Part shown: one piece after another, positions 44,443 to 55,990 of the stretch
Numbering within the stretch: position 1 is the first letter of the stretch
Layout: each line of letters starts with the position of its first letter
Assembly: GCA_025331435.1 (NCBI GenBank)
Contig: JAIWNI010000033.1
Span: forward strand, 216,483 to 280,482
Source: Choanephora cucurbitarum
Lineage: Eukaryota; Mucoromycota; Mucoromycetes; Mucorales; Choanephoraceae
Direction: 5' to 3'
Length of the DNA: 64,000 bases
Made by a program: the position numbers and the translations under genes
The notes under the pieces: model-generated
What the model saw: only the letters and a program-made list of their open reading frames with translations
Databases searched by the model: none
Told to the model about the DNA's origin: nothing

Positions 44443-45972
44443 ATGGCTGATTCAGCAGTGTCATACAATTCAGGCGATATTGCTTGGGTCTTGATCTCTA
44501 CTGCATTAGTATGGCTCATGATTCCAGGTGTTGGATATTTCTATTCTGGCATGGCAAGAAGAAAAAATGCTCTCTCATTGATCATGTCCTGTGTACTATC
44601 ACTTGTGGTTGTCAGTGTACAATGGTTTATATGGGGGTATAGTTTGACGTTCAGTAAGACAGCTACCAATGGCTTCATTGGCAACTTGGACAATGCTTTC
44701 TTGCGTGGTGTCTTTGGTGATCCTTCTATTGCCTCTGCTGCTGTTCCAGACCTTGTATTTTGTATTTTCCAATGTATGTTTGCTGCTCTGACACCAGCTC
44801 TTGCCATTGGTTCTGCAGGTATAACAAGATAAATTACTACTCATATGTCTTATGCTTACATCAAACCAATTCATCATTAGCTGAGCGTGCCAGACTTTTG
44901 CCAATGATTATCTTCATTTTTATCTGGTCAACACTTGTCTATAATGTCGTCGCAAGTTGGACCTGGAACGTCAGTGGATGGAGCGCTAAGATGGGCGCCA
45001 TTGATTATGCAGGAGGTGTAAGTAATTGAACATTATAAAAGAAAAAGTTCAAGAAGCTTACTAGATCTCACATAGACACCTGTTCACATCACTAGTGGTT
45101 TTGCCAGTTTAGCCTATGCCTTGATTTTGGGTCGTCGTGAAGGTCATGACCATAAAAAAGAAGAGTTCAAACCTCACAACATGTCAAATGTTGTTCTTGG
45201 TACTGCTTTGCTCTGGTTTGGTTGGTTTGGCTTCAATGGTGGCTCTGGATTGGCTGGTAACCTTCGCGCTGCTATGGCCTGTGTTGTAACCAACTTGGCT
45301 GCCTCTGTAGGTGCCATTACCTGGATGCTAATTGATTACCGTGTTGAGCGCAAGTTCTCTGCTTTAGGTTTTTGTTCTGGTGCTGTAGCTGGTCTTGTAG
45401 CCATCACGCCTGCCTCTGGTTATGTTGGTCCTGCACCTGCTGTAGCTATTGGCTTCTTGGGCGCCTGCGCATGTAACTTAGCTTGCCATTTAAAACATCT
45501 GCTTCGCTTTGATGATGTTGCTGATGTGTTTGCCGTTCATGGCGTTGGTGGTTATATCGGCTCCTTATTAACAGGTATCTTTGCTGAATCTTATGTAGCT
45601 GCTTTAGATGGCACCGAAATTGATGGTGGCTGGATGAACCAGCATTGGATTCAGTTGGGTTACCAGTTAGCCGAAGCTACTGCTGGTGCCTCTTACTCTT
45701 TTGTTGTCACATTCATTATCTTGTACATCATGAATAAGATTCCTGGCCTCTCGCTTCGTGTAGATCGCGAATCTGAACTTCAAGGCCTAGATGCTGCTGA
45801 AATTGGTGAGATGGCATACTATCATGTGGATAAGATTGTTGGTGTTAATCAAAGCACTGGTGAAGAAACTGTCATGAAGCAAGAAGTTGCAAACTATAAT
45901 ATTGAACCTCAAGCTCAAGGCACTATGGGTTCTGAAAAGCCTTATAGTCATGATAGCTTGAACAACATCTAA
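44443..45972 (+). CDS. AMT: Ammonium transporter, AMT/MEP family
   Basis: Three exons, 44443-44818, 44881-45017 and 45076-45972, 469 residues with about eleven membrane spans. Family signatures: MIPGVGYFYSGMARRKNAL at the start, YAGGTPVHITSGFASLAYA in the middle, FGWFGFNGGSGLAGNLRA, and DDVADVFAVHGVGGYIGSLL carrying the second pore His. The pair of pore histidines (VHIT and VHGVG) is present, so transport is likely active. The cytosolic tail (LRVDRESELQGLDAAEIGEMAY) is the regulated C-terminal helix of fungal Mep proteins. It resides in the plasma membrane and imports ammonium at low supply. Codon bias toward GGT, GCT and GTT suggests good expression. The ureide-catabolism gene is 2 kb away. 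Confidence 0.96.
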
Positions 45973-46447
45973 AACAACATTCTTTTTCTTGTTTATTTAT
46001 TTATCCCCCCTCCCTCTGTTCATTTATTTAATACCTCTATCTAATTCATCATTATCTGTATCATAAACCATAGCTTTAATAATAAAGAACATCTCATGAA
46101 CAAAAAAGAACATCAAGTGTTGAATTCAATTTATATTTTTTTTTTGGAACTGTGCATATATAGTAGTCGCTCGATTTAAGAGTGTTCGGTTTAAGAGTAT
46201 GCTTAATATAAGAGTATATTTCTCAAGAATATGCAGACTCTTAAATAAAACGACTATTGTACATAAATCTCGTTACTACTGTTATAATACTAGTGCAAAG
46301 TTATTACATCTTGTTTTTTTAATAAGAAAATAGTAGTTTAAATATAGCTTTATGTGTCATATAAAAGTATTTGCCAAGGTGAAGATTGGTAAACTTGTTT
46401 CATTTTGAGTCTTTGAGGTATAATTTAATAAAGTATTACATGTAGAC
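45973..46447. other. 3' region of the transporter with MITE
   Basis: 475 bases; contains a short MITE (46161-46259) about 190 bases after the stop. No gene. Confidence 0.5.
46161..46259. mobile_element. Short MITE of the CAGTAGTCGCTC family
   Basis: The left end TAGTAGTCGCTCGATTTAAG and the right end on the minus strand CAATAGTCGTTTTATTTAAG are terminal inverted repeats, with TA on both sides (46159-46160, 46260-46261). Internal GTTCGGTTTAAGAGTATGC and CTTAATATAAGAGTATA add nested copies of the same TTTAAGAGT motif. 99 bases. Confidence 0.65.
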
Positions 46448-47269
46448 TTAGTTGCATTTGCCCTTTATACAATCTTCTTTGCAGTCCTTTTGTGTACTAC
46501 AGCAAGCACCTTTAATTCCGTTACCTTTCTTTTTACCACGATAGCCAGCTTTACAGACAGAGGGTGTTTGTGTAGTCTTCGTGGTTGTATTCTTTTTTGT
46601 AGTAGATGGTGCCTTTGTAGTAGAAGACGACTTTGTGGTTACTCTTTTTGGCCCATTACATTTACCCTTGATACATTCTTCTTTGCAGTCAGCCTGGGTT
46701 TTGCAGCAGTCGCCATTATAACCATCACCTCTCGCTTTACCAAAGAAAGCACTCTTATTAGAACAAATAGGAGTAGCAATTGCAGTAGTTGTAGCATCAG
46801 CAGTTTTAGTAGTAGCAATTGTTGTAGTTGTTATAGCGGCAGCAGTTGTAGTGGTTGTAGTCGTAGTCGTAGAGTCTTGACCGATGTTAACACCACAATA
46901 GTAAGCAGAACCATTTTGAAAGTCTTCTCCTCTACGACACTTGATGTCTAAAGGGTAGCCCGAAACTCTCAAGTGATCAAGAGTGTTGCCGTCATCAAGA
47001 GTTGCATAAGCGGTTAGTGTAGGGGCGCGTACGCTGCTTTCGCCCATACAAAGAGATTTTGTAGGAACAGAAGGATTCACAGATTCACCATCAAAACTCA
47101 GGGGTACACATGGATAGCCACAATCACTTATATCAAAACATGCAAGATAGGGATCACCTAGACGCTCAGGTATAAACACATCAACGCGCATCTCATCTTG
47201 CTTAGCGGCAGCAGCAGCACAGAATTGAGAGAATCCTAGCACAAGCAAAGCGGAAAGAGTCAATTTCAT
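46448..47269 (-). CDS. Secreted cysteine-rich protein with duplicated six-Cys module
   Basis: A single exon of 273 residues from the ATG at 47269, chosen because it opens a clean signal peptide (KLTLSALLVLGFSQFCAAAAA); the open frame runs 26 codons further upstream but only to a TTG. A mature N-terminal domain of about 110 residues with seven or eight Cys (YLACFDISDCGYPC, IKCRR, YYCGV) is followed by a Thr/Ala-rich linker and two copies of a 35-residue module: C-x15-C-C-x5-C-x3-C-x4-C (DCCKTQADCKEECIKGKC and ACCSTQKDCKEDCIKGKC), joined by a second Thr/Lys-rich linker. The linkers look heavily O-glycosylated. Extracellular or cell-wall protein; function unknown. The modules resemble small disulphide-knot or chitin-binding domains in spacing only. 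Confidence 0.8.
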   Translation of the reverse strand: MKLTLSALLVLGFSQFCAAAAAKQDEMRVDVFIPERLGDPYLACFDISDCGYPCVPLSFDGESVNPSVPTKSLCMGESSVRAPTLTAYATLDDGNTLDHLRVSGYPLDIKCRRGEDFQNGSAYYCGVNIGQDSTTTTTTTTTAAAITTTTIATTKTADATTTAIATPICSNKSAFFGKARGDGYNGDCCKTQADCKEECIKGKCNGPKRVTTKSSSTTKAPSTTKKNTTTKTTQTPSVCKAGYRGKKKGNGIKGACCSTQKDCKEDCIKGKCN

Positions 47270-50229
47270 GTTAATAGAAAGTTGGAAAAAATGATGCAAT
47301 GGATGGCAAGAAGCAGAGAAATATAAATTATGTTTTAGAGCCAACAATGCTACTTTTATACTCTTTCAGGGATGGACTGAATTGGGAATAGAAGGTATCT
47401 GGAAATGAAAACACAAAGAGCAAAATGGCAGATGTAGCAGTAAATTGGAGTTACTCATCTTCTTTTTCGGGGGAAATGCAAAAATAGGAATAAAGTTCTA
47501 TAGGTATTCAGAGCGCGTTTGCACCGATTATCTGTATTAATCATTCATGCTTGTCGTGATGAATTACCAGTTCAAGTGCTTCCCGCTTTTGGAATGTTCG
47601 TTGTCTGATCCTTGTGTTACATGTTATATTTAATCTATTTTCTTTAGATCAAGTCAGTATCAGAAGCTTTCCATCAAAGAAAAAAGGAAACAGATCTTTG
47701 AACTATTCAAATGGGATTAACTATTTAATAAGATTCCAGGATGTATTCGTTACTGAATATAAGCTATTGCAAATGAATCGAAATATTTATAATCTGAAAA
47801 TTCTATATTTGACTTGAACGACGATCAGTGTAACTATTACACTGAGTTAATTTTCTAAACATGGCAAAAATAAAGACAGAAACTCGAGTGCAAAAAGGCA
47901 AACTATCCACTAAGGATCTATTTCGAGCATAGTTGATTCATGGTTATGCTAATCATCAATTAGCTAATCTCAATAAGCTTGTTTTTTTTATGCAATAGCC
48001 GTCCGATTCAAGAGTGCTCGATTTGAGAGTAAGCTCAATCTAAGCGCAATGTTATAGAATAAAAATTGCTTTGAGCGTTAAAACGTCATTTTGTTAAAGA
48101 ACCCTTATATTGAGCACACTATTGAATTAAGTTGATACTCCCAAACGGAGCGATTACTGTATTGTTTGTGCATACGGCGGCAATTGGAATTTCTACCCAC
48201 TATTACTGATACGTCTTTGTTAGATCGCAATCAAAGGGAAACAAATTTCAATGAAACTGTTCAGAATTTAATAAATGAAACTTTCAACTCGTACAATAGA
48301 GCTTGGCTATTGTGAGAAGAGCGATAATGACATCAAAAGCGTGCTCAAATGCTGTTCTTGACAAAAGCAATGCTTGAACTCTACTCAAACAGGTGGAAGC
48401 TATATGATACTCCTTAGTTGCAAGGTGTACTGTTAATTGAATAACTCTACTCTTTTCTCCTCTATGTTAGCATGTATCACAAGAGTTGCTTTACTTGAAA
48501 ACAAAAAGCTAATTGAATACGCATAAGTTTAATGGCCTCTGTCATTTCATTACAATATTGAGATTTTTGACTTTGGACTTTTACGCTAAGTACATACTCT
48601 TATATAAGCAAATATTCATCATCATGAGTAACTTGAAGAACACACAGTTAAAGCATGATTTATTTGTTTGAATAGCTAACGGTGTAAGAGACGCATAGCT
48701 GTAGCTGAAATTCGATTTTACCGAGAACCTGTCATAACTATGCGATATGCTTTGTCTGCAAGAATGACTTTGTTGAATTGTGGATGTGTTTGTCATAGTT
48801 CGTTTTCACTTGCGTATTTTAGACCTTTCTTTTTTTTTTGCAGTAAAGACATCTTACTCGAATCCCGTTTCAAAGAGATTATTCCTCAGATTCACATCCG
48901 TTGTTATAGGTTTTCTTCCATTATTAGAACAGAAAAAAAGACCAACAATGCAAGTGTTTAAAATCTTTTTTTTTTTACATTTGATTGATTAATATCATAG
49001 TCATGTCTGAATTTGCTTGTTAAAGTGAATTTTTTCCAAATCATGCATCATCCAAGATTTTTCCTTCGCTTAAGTTCTGACAGCTAGTGTAGCCTGAAGT
49101 TTTCATTTTGCTCTATTTGATTTCAACTCAAAACCTGTAAAGCCACTTGTTTAAAACAAAGCTTTTTATATTTTTCTATGAAATACATATAACATCCATA
49201 CATCTGACCCGAGAAAGAGGCTATTTAAAGGAAACAGCTTGGCGGATTTTGTTCAGACGCTATAAGAATTGCCCTTTGTCATGTCAATGCAAGATATTCA
49301 CATCCGATCTCCCTTATGATTCAGCCTTCTTCGAAGATCAAAGTCTACGAATAAAGCCTCTTTCTTTTTTCTGAATAAGCATGACTCGATAGCATTGGAC
49401 CAAGAGAGAGTTGACAATGGACACAATCTCAATTGACAAGAAACACCTACACAAATAATTAGGATGGAGTCTACTAGTTATTGGCTCTATTGCCTTTTCA
49501 CTGTCTAGAAGATGTTGCGTTGATCTAAACAAAGGTCTGTGCTACTTTCCTTCAAGTCACATGTTCATCCCCTTTATACAGTCAAAGCATAGCACTTATA
49601 CGTATGAAGAAAGGTTTTGGTTCTTTGGAGTATAATCAAGTTAAATAGACTCTCATTTGTGAGTTGCTCAAAGTAGATCAAAACAAATTTTGGGCAAGAA
49701 CTAGCAACTAAAGATTATATCTTAATCCAACAGCAAGTGCGAGTCATTTGTACTATAAGATTATCTCTCTTTCTTTATTTGGTCGGCAATGGTCTTCAAG
49801 CAAAGTGAGGATTCGCACTTATTAATTTAGAACTACTAAAAGTCAGTTACTGTTTGATTTGAGCGCTTTCTTCTTTGTACAAAGGAACAAATCTTTTATT
49901 ATATTGTTTAGAAGATCATATAAAGAAGCTTGATTGTTTCGTTTTCTTTGAAATCATCTACCATAGTTGCTAATAGACAAAATGGGTGTTCATCTTCATG
50001 ACGCCAAAGAAATTTTAGCCTGAAAAGACTGAGGTCATGCTTTTTTTTTTTTTACTAGAGAGATTGTAGTACAAAAAGCCTATTCTTCTCTCTAAATAAA
50101 GTAATTGCAGAAAATTGTAATATTATGCTTTTGGGCAGTGGAGATTATTTAATAAAGGTAGAATGAGCACCAGGTTTATAGTTGTCCAACTATACAAAAT
50201 GGATGTGATTTAAGTGTATGTGATAATTC
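47270..50229. other. Gene-poor stretch, 3 kb
   Basis: No intact gene. Short frames (47614-47817, 48740-48992, 49147-49374) have no motif. One MITE at 47993-48159. A/T runs near 48970 and 50042. Confidence 0.5.
47993..48159. mobile_element. MITE of the CAGTAGTCGCTC family
   Basis: The left end CAATAGCCGTCCGATTCAAG pairs with the right end read on the minus strand, CAGTAATCGCTCCGTTTGGG. TA follows at 48160-48161. The interior has GTGCTCGATTTGAGAGTAAG and GAGCACACTATTGAATTAAG, the same inward-nested repeat seen in the other copies. 167 bases, no coding capacity. Confidence 0.6.
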
Positions 50230-50233
50230 AGAG

Positions 50234-50605
50234 GATAGTGTTCTTTATAAAAGATAGTGTTCCTCAAAGACTTATGTAATATTTTATTGATAGTGTTCCT
50301 TCCTTCAATTAGGTTAGGATAATGTTCAATAATATAACTTATATCGATAGTGTTCGCTTTCAATAGCAATAATGCTCAATATAAGATTTTAAGATTACAA
50401 AGATAGTGTTCCTTTCGATTAAGAGAATATTGTTCTTTATAATACTTCAATTGATAGTGTTCCCACAAGTTTTAATAACCAATGAGATAATGTTCAATGA
50501 AAGATTTGTAAACTAAACTTGATATTGTTCCTTATATTATAATAGGATAGTGTTCAAGGTTAGGCCTAATTCAATAATGTTCTTTATGTAATAAAGATAA
50601 TGTTC
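50234..50605. repeat. Array of 14 GATARTGTTC-like decamers
   Basis: Fourteen copies or close variants start at 50234, 50253, 50289, 50318, 50346, 50368, 50402, 50426, 50453, 50486, 50521, 50546, 50573 and 50596, all in one orientation, spaced 19-36 bases (mean about 28). Two forms recur, GATAGTGTTCCTT and GATAATGTTCAAT, in rough alternation, giving a higher period of about 55. The spacers are AT-rich and not conserved. The array ends 365 bases before the ATG of the FAD monooxygenase gene. Confidence 0.8.
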
Positions 50606-50969
50606 AAAATAGGACTTCAAAAATAAAATAAAAAGATAATACAAAGTTATAAAATGGATAGGATCTAAGAATCCTTAAGGTAAATAATATGAGATGATTT
50701 TATGAGAGAGAAAGTCTGTCTTTTATTCATTGAAATTGCTTGGCTATTTATAAGAAAAATAATATCATTGTACTACGAGAAAATTTGAGATAGGCCAATT
50801 ATTACAAAATCGACCCATTCTGAGTGATTTCAAACAAAAACAAAAAAAAATCATGCCACAAAAAAATAGAGAAATTGATTATAGACCATAGAAAAGTAAA
50901 CATCCTATTTTATCTCTATCACTCTTCTTCTCCTCCTACTTTTTTAAGCCTTTTCCCCATTCAAGCATC

Positions 50970-52925
50970 ATGATAACAGCAGATAGTACACCTCTTCCTC
51001 CTCCTCCAACTGAAGTAGATTTTCTTGTTGTAGGTGGTGGTCCAGTAGGTCTCTTAGCAGCCAACTTAGCCGTTCAAGCAGGCTTCACAGTGCGTATTTT
51101 AGGTAAACTGAGAAATGAAATGAGATAGGTAAAGACAATCTAAAGGTGAAGTATAGATATTGAGACAGAACCAAATCATTGGGGTCGTGGTGATTGGATT
51201 CATGGTCGAACACTTGAACTCTTGGAGCGAGCGAATCTAGCCTCTGAACTTCTCAAGACAGGTGTCAAAGTAGAGAAAATGACTTCTTATAAGAATGGTA
51301 CTATTCAAAAAGAAATCCCTTTTGTGCCTGAAGATGCCGAGTCCAAATATCAGTAAGTAATTGACCTAAACGGAAGGCTTGAAGCAACCATTAAACCCTC
51401 AAAAAAGGTTTTTGCTATGTGTAGGCCAACACATCACTGAATCTAGTCTTCAAAGCCAATTATCGGAACATGATGTTCAGGTCGAACGTCCCTCAACAGT
51501 AGTCCAAATGACGCGAGAGGCTGAATCCACTTATCCTGTGGTAGCTACTGTGATGCATCTTGGCAAAGGGTCAGAACAGGTACGCTGTAAATATCTTTTA
51601 GGTTGTGATGGTGCCCATAGCGATATTCGACAACAGTTGAATATTGCTTATGAAGGTACAACCACAGAGACACATGCAGGTGTCTTGGATGCCTTGATTC
51701 GTACCAACTTTGCTAGTCGAAAAGAAGTATGGTAAGTTTTTTTTTCTGAGGAAAAAGAAAAGAAGTGATGCTTAACAGTATTTGTTTTCAGTCTAGTTCA
51801 AAGTGATCATGCTAAAACCATTAGTATGTTCCCTCGTGAAAATGGATTGACGCGTATCTTTGTTCACTTCAACGAAAACGAACATGAGCTTCGGAAAGAA
51901 CAACACAACCGAAACAAGATTCAAGTGGAAGACATTCAACGTGAAGCCAAACGAGCACTCTTGCCTCATCGTATTGAGTTCCTGGGCATCTTGTATTGGA
52001 CTGTATATGTTGTAGGTCAGCGATCTGCCTCTCAACTCGCTTCAGAAGATCACCGTGTCTTTCTCTGTGGTGATGCTGCTCATTCTCAAAGTCCTACTTT
52101 AGGACAAGGTGTGAATACCGGTTTTGGTGATATATTTAATTTGGTAAGTAAAAATGGAAAACAAAAGTGAGAAAGAAAATTTTCTTATTCATTGCCCGAT
52201 AGATCTGGAAGATTTGTTTGATAGAAAAAGGACAAATGAATCGATCCTTATTGTCTTCTTATCATTACGAACGTTGGCCTATAGCCCAAAAGGTACTAGA
52301 AGTGGACAAAATAGCCTCTAAAGCAGCTGCAGGTCATGAATCAACTGATTACTGTCAAGTGGTTGAGAAGCATCGTTCTTTTACTTCTGGCTTTGGTATT
52401 CACTATACAGCTCATTCTCATCTTGTGACAACATCCGAGGAGGATGCTAACTATCACCTTCAACCGGGTATGCGAGCACCTAACTTCAAAGTGTTTAGTG
52501 TTCAGACAGGTAAAAAGATTAGGCTGTTTGATATTCAACAAGCAGTGCCTAGCTGGCTTACATTCACTCTGCTTGTACTGGTGCATGATATTCGAGTGAC
52601 TCATGAAGCTGTCAAGACATTCAGAGAACATCTTCAACCTCATCAGAACGCTTTCCCTGCTACGCAAGTGATGCTTGTTACAACTAGTACAGTGGATCAA
52701 ATTCAATCAGTTGCTATGGATACCAGCTGTCTAGTGATGGATAAATTAAATCAAGCTCAATGTCATCGTGCCTATCACCAGACAAACAAGCATTCTTCAA
52801 ACCATTTAATACAAGTGGTAGTAGTTAGACCAGACGGCTATATCGGAACCATTTGTCGCCATGAGAATGATGGTGTTTATTTAAGTGAACAAGTAGCTCA
52901 TTATTTCAACCAACTCTCATTATAG
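50970..52925 (+). CDS. FAD-dependent aromatic monooxygenase (phenol hydroxylase-like)
   Basis: Five exons: 50970-51102, 51157-51352, 51408-51731, 51792-52143 and 52203-52925 (575 residues). The N-terminal Rossmann motif VVGGGPVGLLAANLA (about 22-36) binds FAD. A Glu-containing strand (DIETEPNHWGRGDWIHGRTLELLE) follows, then the DG motif LLGCDGAHSDIR and the second FAD motif FLCGDAAHSQSPTLGQGVNTG. The last 190 residues form the thioredoxin-like C-terminal domain found in phenol 2-monooxygenase-type group A hydroxylases (PGMRAPNFKV, VVVRPDGYIGTI). Expected to hydroxylate an aromatic ring with NADPH and oxygen in the cytosol; the substrate cannot be read from sequence. The upstream GATARTGTTC array may regulate it. 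Confidence 0.88.
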
Positions 52926-53635
52926 AACTGATTATACATCGAAATGAAGGAATTTCTAACATAATAAAATGCATATTAAATACCGCCAAAAAAAAGAATG
53001 ATCCACTTTCTTATGGTTGACTGGAACTAACTCTTTCCTTGCAATCTACAGCTTCTCAATTCAAGCATTTGTCATGAATTGCTCTCTATCTATTTGAAGA
53101 GAACCTCTCTTCCATGTTGAGTAAAAATAATGAAGGCAGTCGTTCAGTCATATGTCGAACAAAAAGACTTCTTTTATTTGATCAATCGAAGTTATTCCAC
53201 ACTCAACTTGAAATGATAAAGAACTGGGCAAAAAGCGGTCATACTTGTGCGAGTGTAAACACCAAAACAGCTTTATTTTTTACAGAGTTGAATCGTCAAG
53301 AAAAAGTGATTGATTGTTGCACTAAGTCGAGTCAATCTAATTGCTTGAGTTAGCAAAGTTCATTCAGACAACTGAGTCGCTAATAAGCAGTTATTACTTT
53401 AATATTTAGCCTTGTGGATAGTGATGCAAGTCTATAGAAAAGAAATTCGTCACTTAAACAAGCTGCAGGTAAGTTCATATCTAAAAAGTTGAATGAAGTG
53501 AGCAAGTAAAACGACAAGCCATTAATTGAACCTTCTTTAGCAGTCAGGAGTAGAGCTTCTTTGTTTTAGTAGAAAACTAGTTGCCATATAGGCTGATGAA
53601 CATATTAGAATGAATACATATGCACATCTAAGATA

Positions 53636-53789
53636 CAGTCATCCCCCGATTTAGGGAACGGTCTTGGGAAAACCGACGTTCGTTTGACGCTAAAGATCCC
53701 TGCTATTGCGCTGAGAAATAGAGGACAACTTTGATTTAGGGAACGGTGTCGAGGGAACAAAAACCGTTCCCTAAATCGGGGGATAACTG
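53636..53789. mobile_element. pogo/Tigger-like MITE with CAGTCATCCCCC ends
   Basis: The left end CAGTCATCCCCCGATTTAGG and the right end on the minus strand CAGTTATCCCCCGATTTAGG match at 19 of 20 positions, and the match extends to GGAACGG. TA flanks both sides (53634-53635, 53790-53791). The interior repeats GATTTAGGGAACGGTGTCGA. 154 bases. The CAGTCATCCCYCG-type terminus and TA duplication are typical of pogo/Tigger elements. Confidence 0.8.
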
Positions 53790-54015
53790 TAACTACTAAC
53801 CCAAGTGTGTCATTCAAAGACTGAGCGATAGATGATTCAAACAAGGCTGCAACCAAAATCAGTAATCTTTGTCACAAAAGTAGCTCAGAATACGAAATCA
53901 AGAAAGTTATGAATAAAAGATATATTCATTTTAAATGATACAAAAGTCAACATAGACTTCCACAATGCTTGAGTAAACAGAACGATTTTGTACCAACCAC
54001 ACACCCGTTATTTAT

Positions 54016-54290
54016 TTGAGAGAGTATACAAAAAGAAAGAAGAGTAATAGAGAAAACAAAGAAAAGAAGAAAGAGAAAAAGTAATGGAAAAAGGAAGAAA
54101 GCGATTGAAGAAAAGGATTCTTTGAACGAAGATTAAAAAAAAAGAAAGAACACCAAAAAAGAAAAAAATCTAGTGACAAAAGAGAAGCAAAAGAAGAAAG
54201 AAAGGAAGAGAGAGATAGCGAAGAGACAGAAAAGGACGAAGCAAAAAAAAAAAAAGAATACAAAGAGAAACAAAGACAAGTTGCTCTAAA
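54016..54290. repeat. Long polypurine tract
   Basis: About 275 bases of the plus strand are almost entirely A and G with few interruptions (AAGAAAGAAGAG, GAAGCAAAAGAAGAAAG types). Both strands give only low-complexity frames. Such tracts can form triplex or unusual DNA and exclude nucleosomes. Confidence 0.6.
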
Positions 54291-54329
54291 GAGTTTTTTT
54301 GTTTGTTTAAAAGATGAAAGGAGATTAGG

Positions 54330-55990
54330 GTTGACTTTGTTTCAAGCATTTGAGTGTTCTACCTACTTTCGCCAATTCATCTCTAGAAACAAAGAAGTTG
54401 CTGCCAATAGCTTCGATCGGAATAGCTTATCTACTGGCGACCAAGCTGTGAAGTCATGAGTAGTAGTCAAACAAAGCACAAGACAGTTCTCAACAATAAA
54501 AATGCAAGAAATTTATATCTGCCTCAATAGTTTCAAAGAGTCCATTTTGTACTTTATGATGATATGTTTTAGGTGGACTTTTTAACTGCTTGTAGGTATC
54601 ATCTATAATGTGCGCTGTACCAACCTTAGATTTGTTCAAGAAAAAAAATATCAGTGTCAATACACAAATGACAATCTTTTAAAAAAACTTTTGCTCACAG
54701 AGAAGATTCTTCAATAGCTGCTATTGCCTCAGATCTAGTTGGTAGGATACCATTATGAAGCTTTCTAGTATTACTGAAAGCTCGAAAGCCTTTTAGAGGT
54801 AGTGAAACACATTTTGATCCCATTAATTGGTTTCACATCTTTAGACACAAAAAAAGAAACAAATTTCTAAATAAATACTCACTCATTATGAACCGACTAA
54901 AATTCCTTTCGTTAATTGGAATAAGTAGGATTGACCTTTGGCAATTCCAGTAATAGTCAGTTAAGATAAGCTCTTCGTCTAGTTATAGCTAAATCTTTTA
55001 AGTATCCATAGAATCATTAGAATTCATTGTATTATTTAAGGAAACGTTCTATCTTCATAAGACTTAATGTAAGCATTTGCATGTTGTTCGTATGGTAGGC
55101 TTCAAACATTGCTTGAATGGCAGAATGGTGGTTTGTTCTTGTATCTGAAGACAAACGCATTTCGAATAAATCACTTAGACAGTCATGAACATTTTGATCA
55201 AGGGCAGACTTTATTTTAGTGGTAGAATTTTTGAAAAAGTATGATAGTCAAATCGTTTGCTGCTCCTAGCAAAAGAGTGTTCATTGTAAGAATATTCCCA
55301 TAAGTACAAGCGTATTACAAATCGCACATTCATTGCAGTAACAAAAACCAGCATCTTCATTGTGCTCTAATCGGCTTTATTGACTTTCATTATGACAGTA
55401 CGCTGAGCTCGTTTTTCCACAAGCATTTTTTTCTTTGGTTTCTGAAGACTACAAATACAGCATAAATGACTCACATAATACAGCAGGTTTGATACGAAAG
55501 GATTCTCTGTATAAAGTAAAGATTGTTCGTATTGTTGGTTGATTTCATTGATACTTTCAATAGTTAACTCCTCTTCCAAATCACCATTCCGAAGAGATTA
55601 GAATAGTTAGTTTTGCAACATCTACTGATGGTTTCTCTGCGAGAATTAATTGTTTAGATTCTTCAGTGGCACACTCTAATCTAAAATTTGTACTAGTATG
55701 GGTCCCTCCCTATGATCAAGCTAATAAGATCAAAGAGCATAGTACTGAAATACTTTTCGAATATGTTTTTTTTCTCTCAAGTCAAATAAAGAAGACTATA
55801 GCATTCTTATACTAGTGTAAATTCTTGTCTGAGGATCTCAATAAATAAGCCAATTAAAGAATAAAAAGCATGATTCCTAAACGCAAATCACTGTATTTAA
55901 TGCAAATAACCAATTGGAATTCAAAAAGGCGACCAATGATTTTAAAATCCGACCAAAGTAGGCTCTTAGTTGGTAGTGGAAGACCTGTTC
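54330..55990 (-). pseudogene. Decayed coding relic, family unknown
   Basis: Minus-strand fragments with protein-like composition are scattered across frames and broken by stops: about 55579-55367 (ELTIESINEINQQYEQSLL), 54830-54705 (LPLKGFRAFSNTRKLHNGIL, then PTRSEAIAAIEESSL) and 54640-54370 (KVGTAHIIDDTYKQLKSP, then QNGLFETIEADINFL, GSNFFVSRDELAKVGRTLKC). The pieces keep one direction over 1.6 kb, which is unlike chance, and suggest an old transposon gene. I do not recognise the family. Confidence 0.35.
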
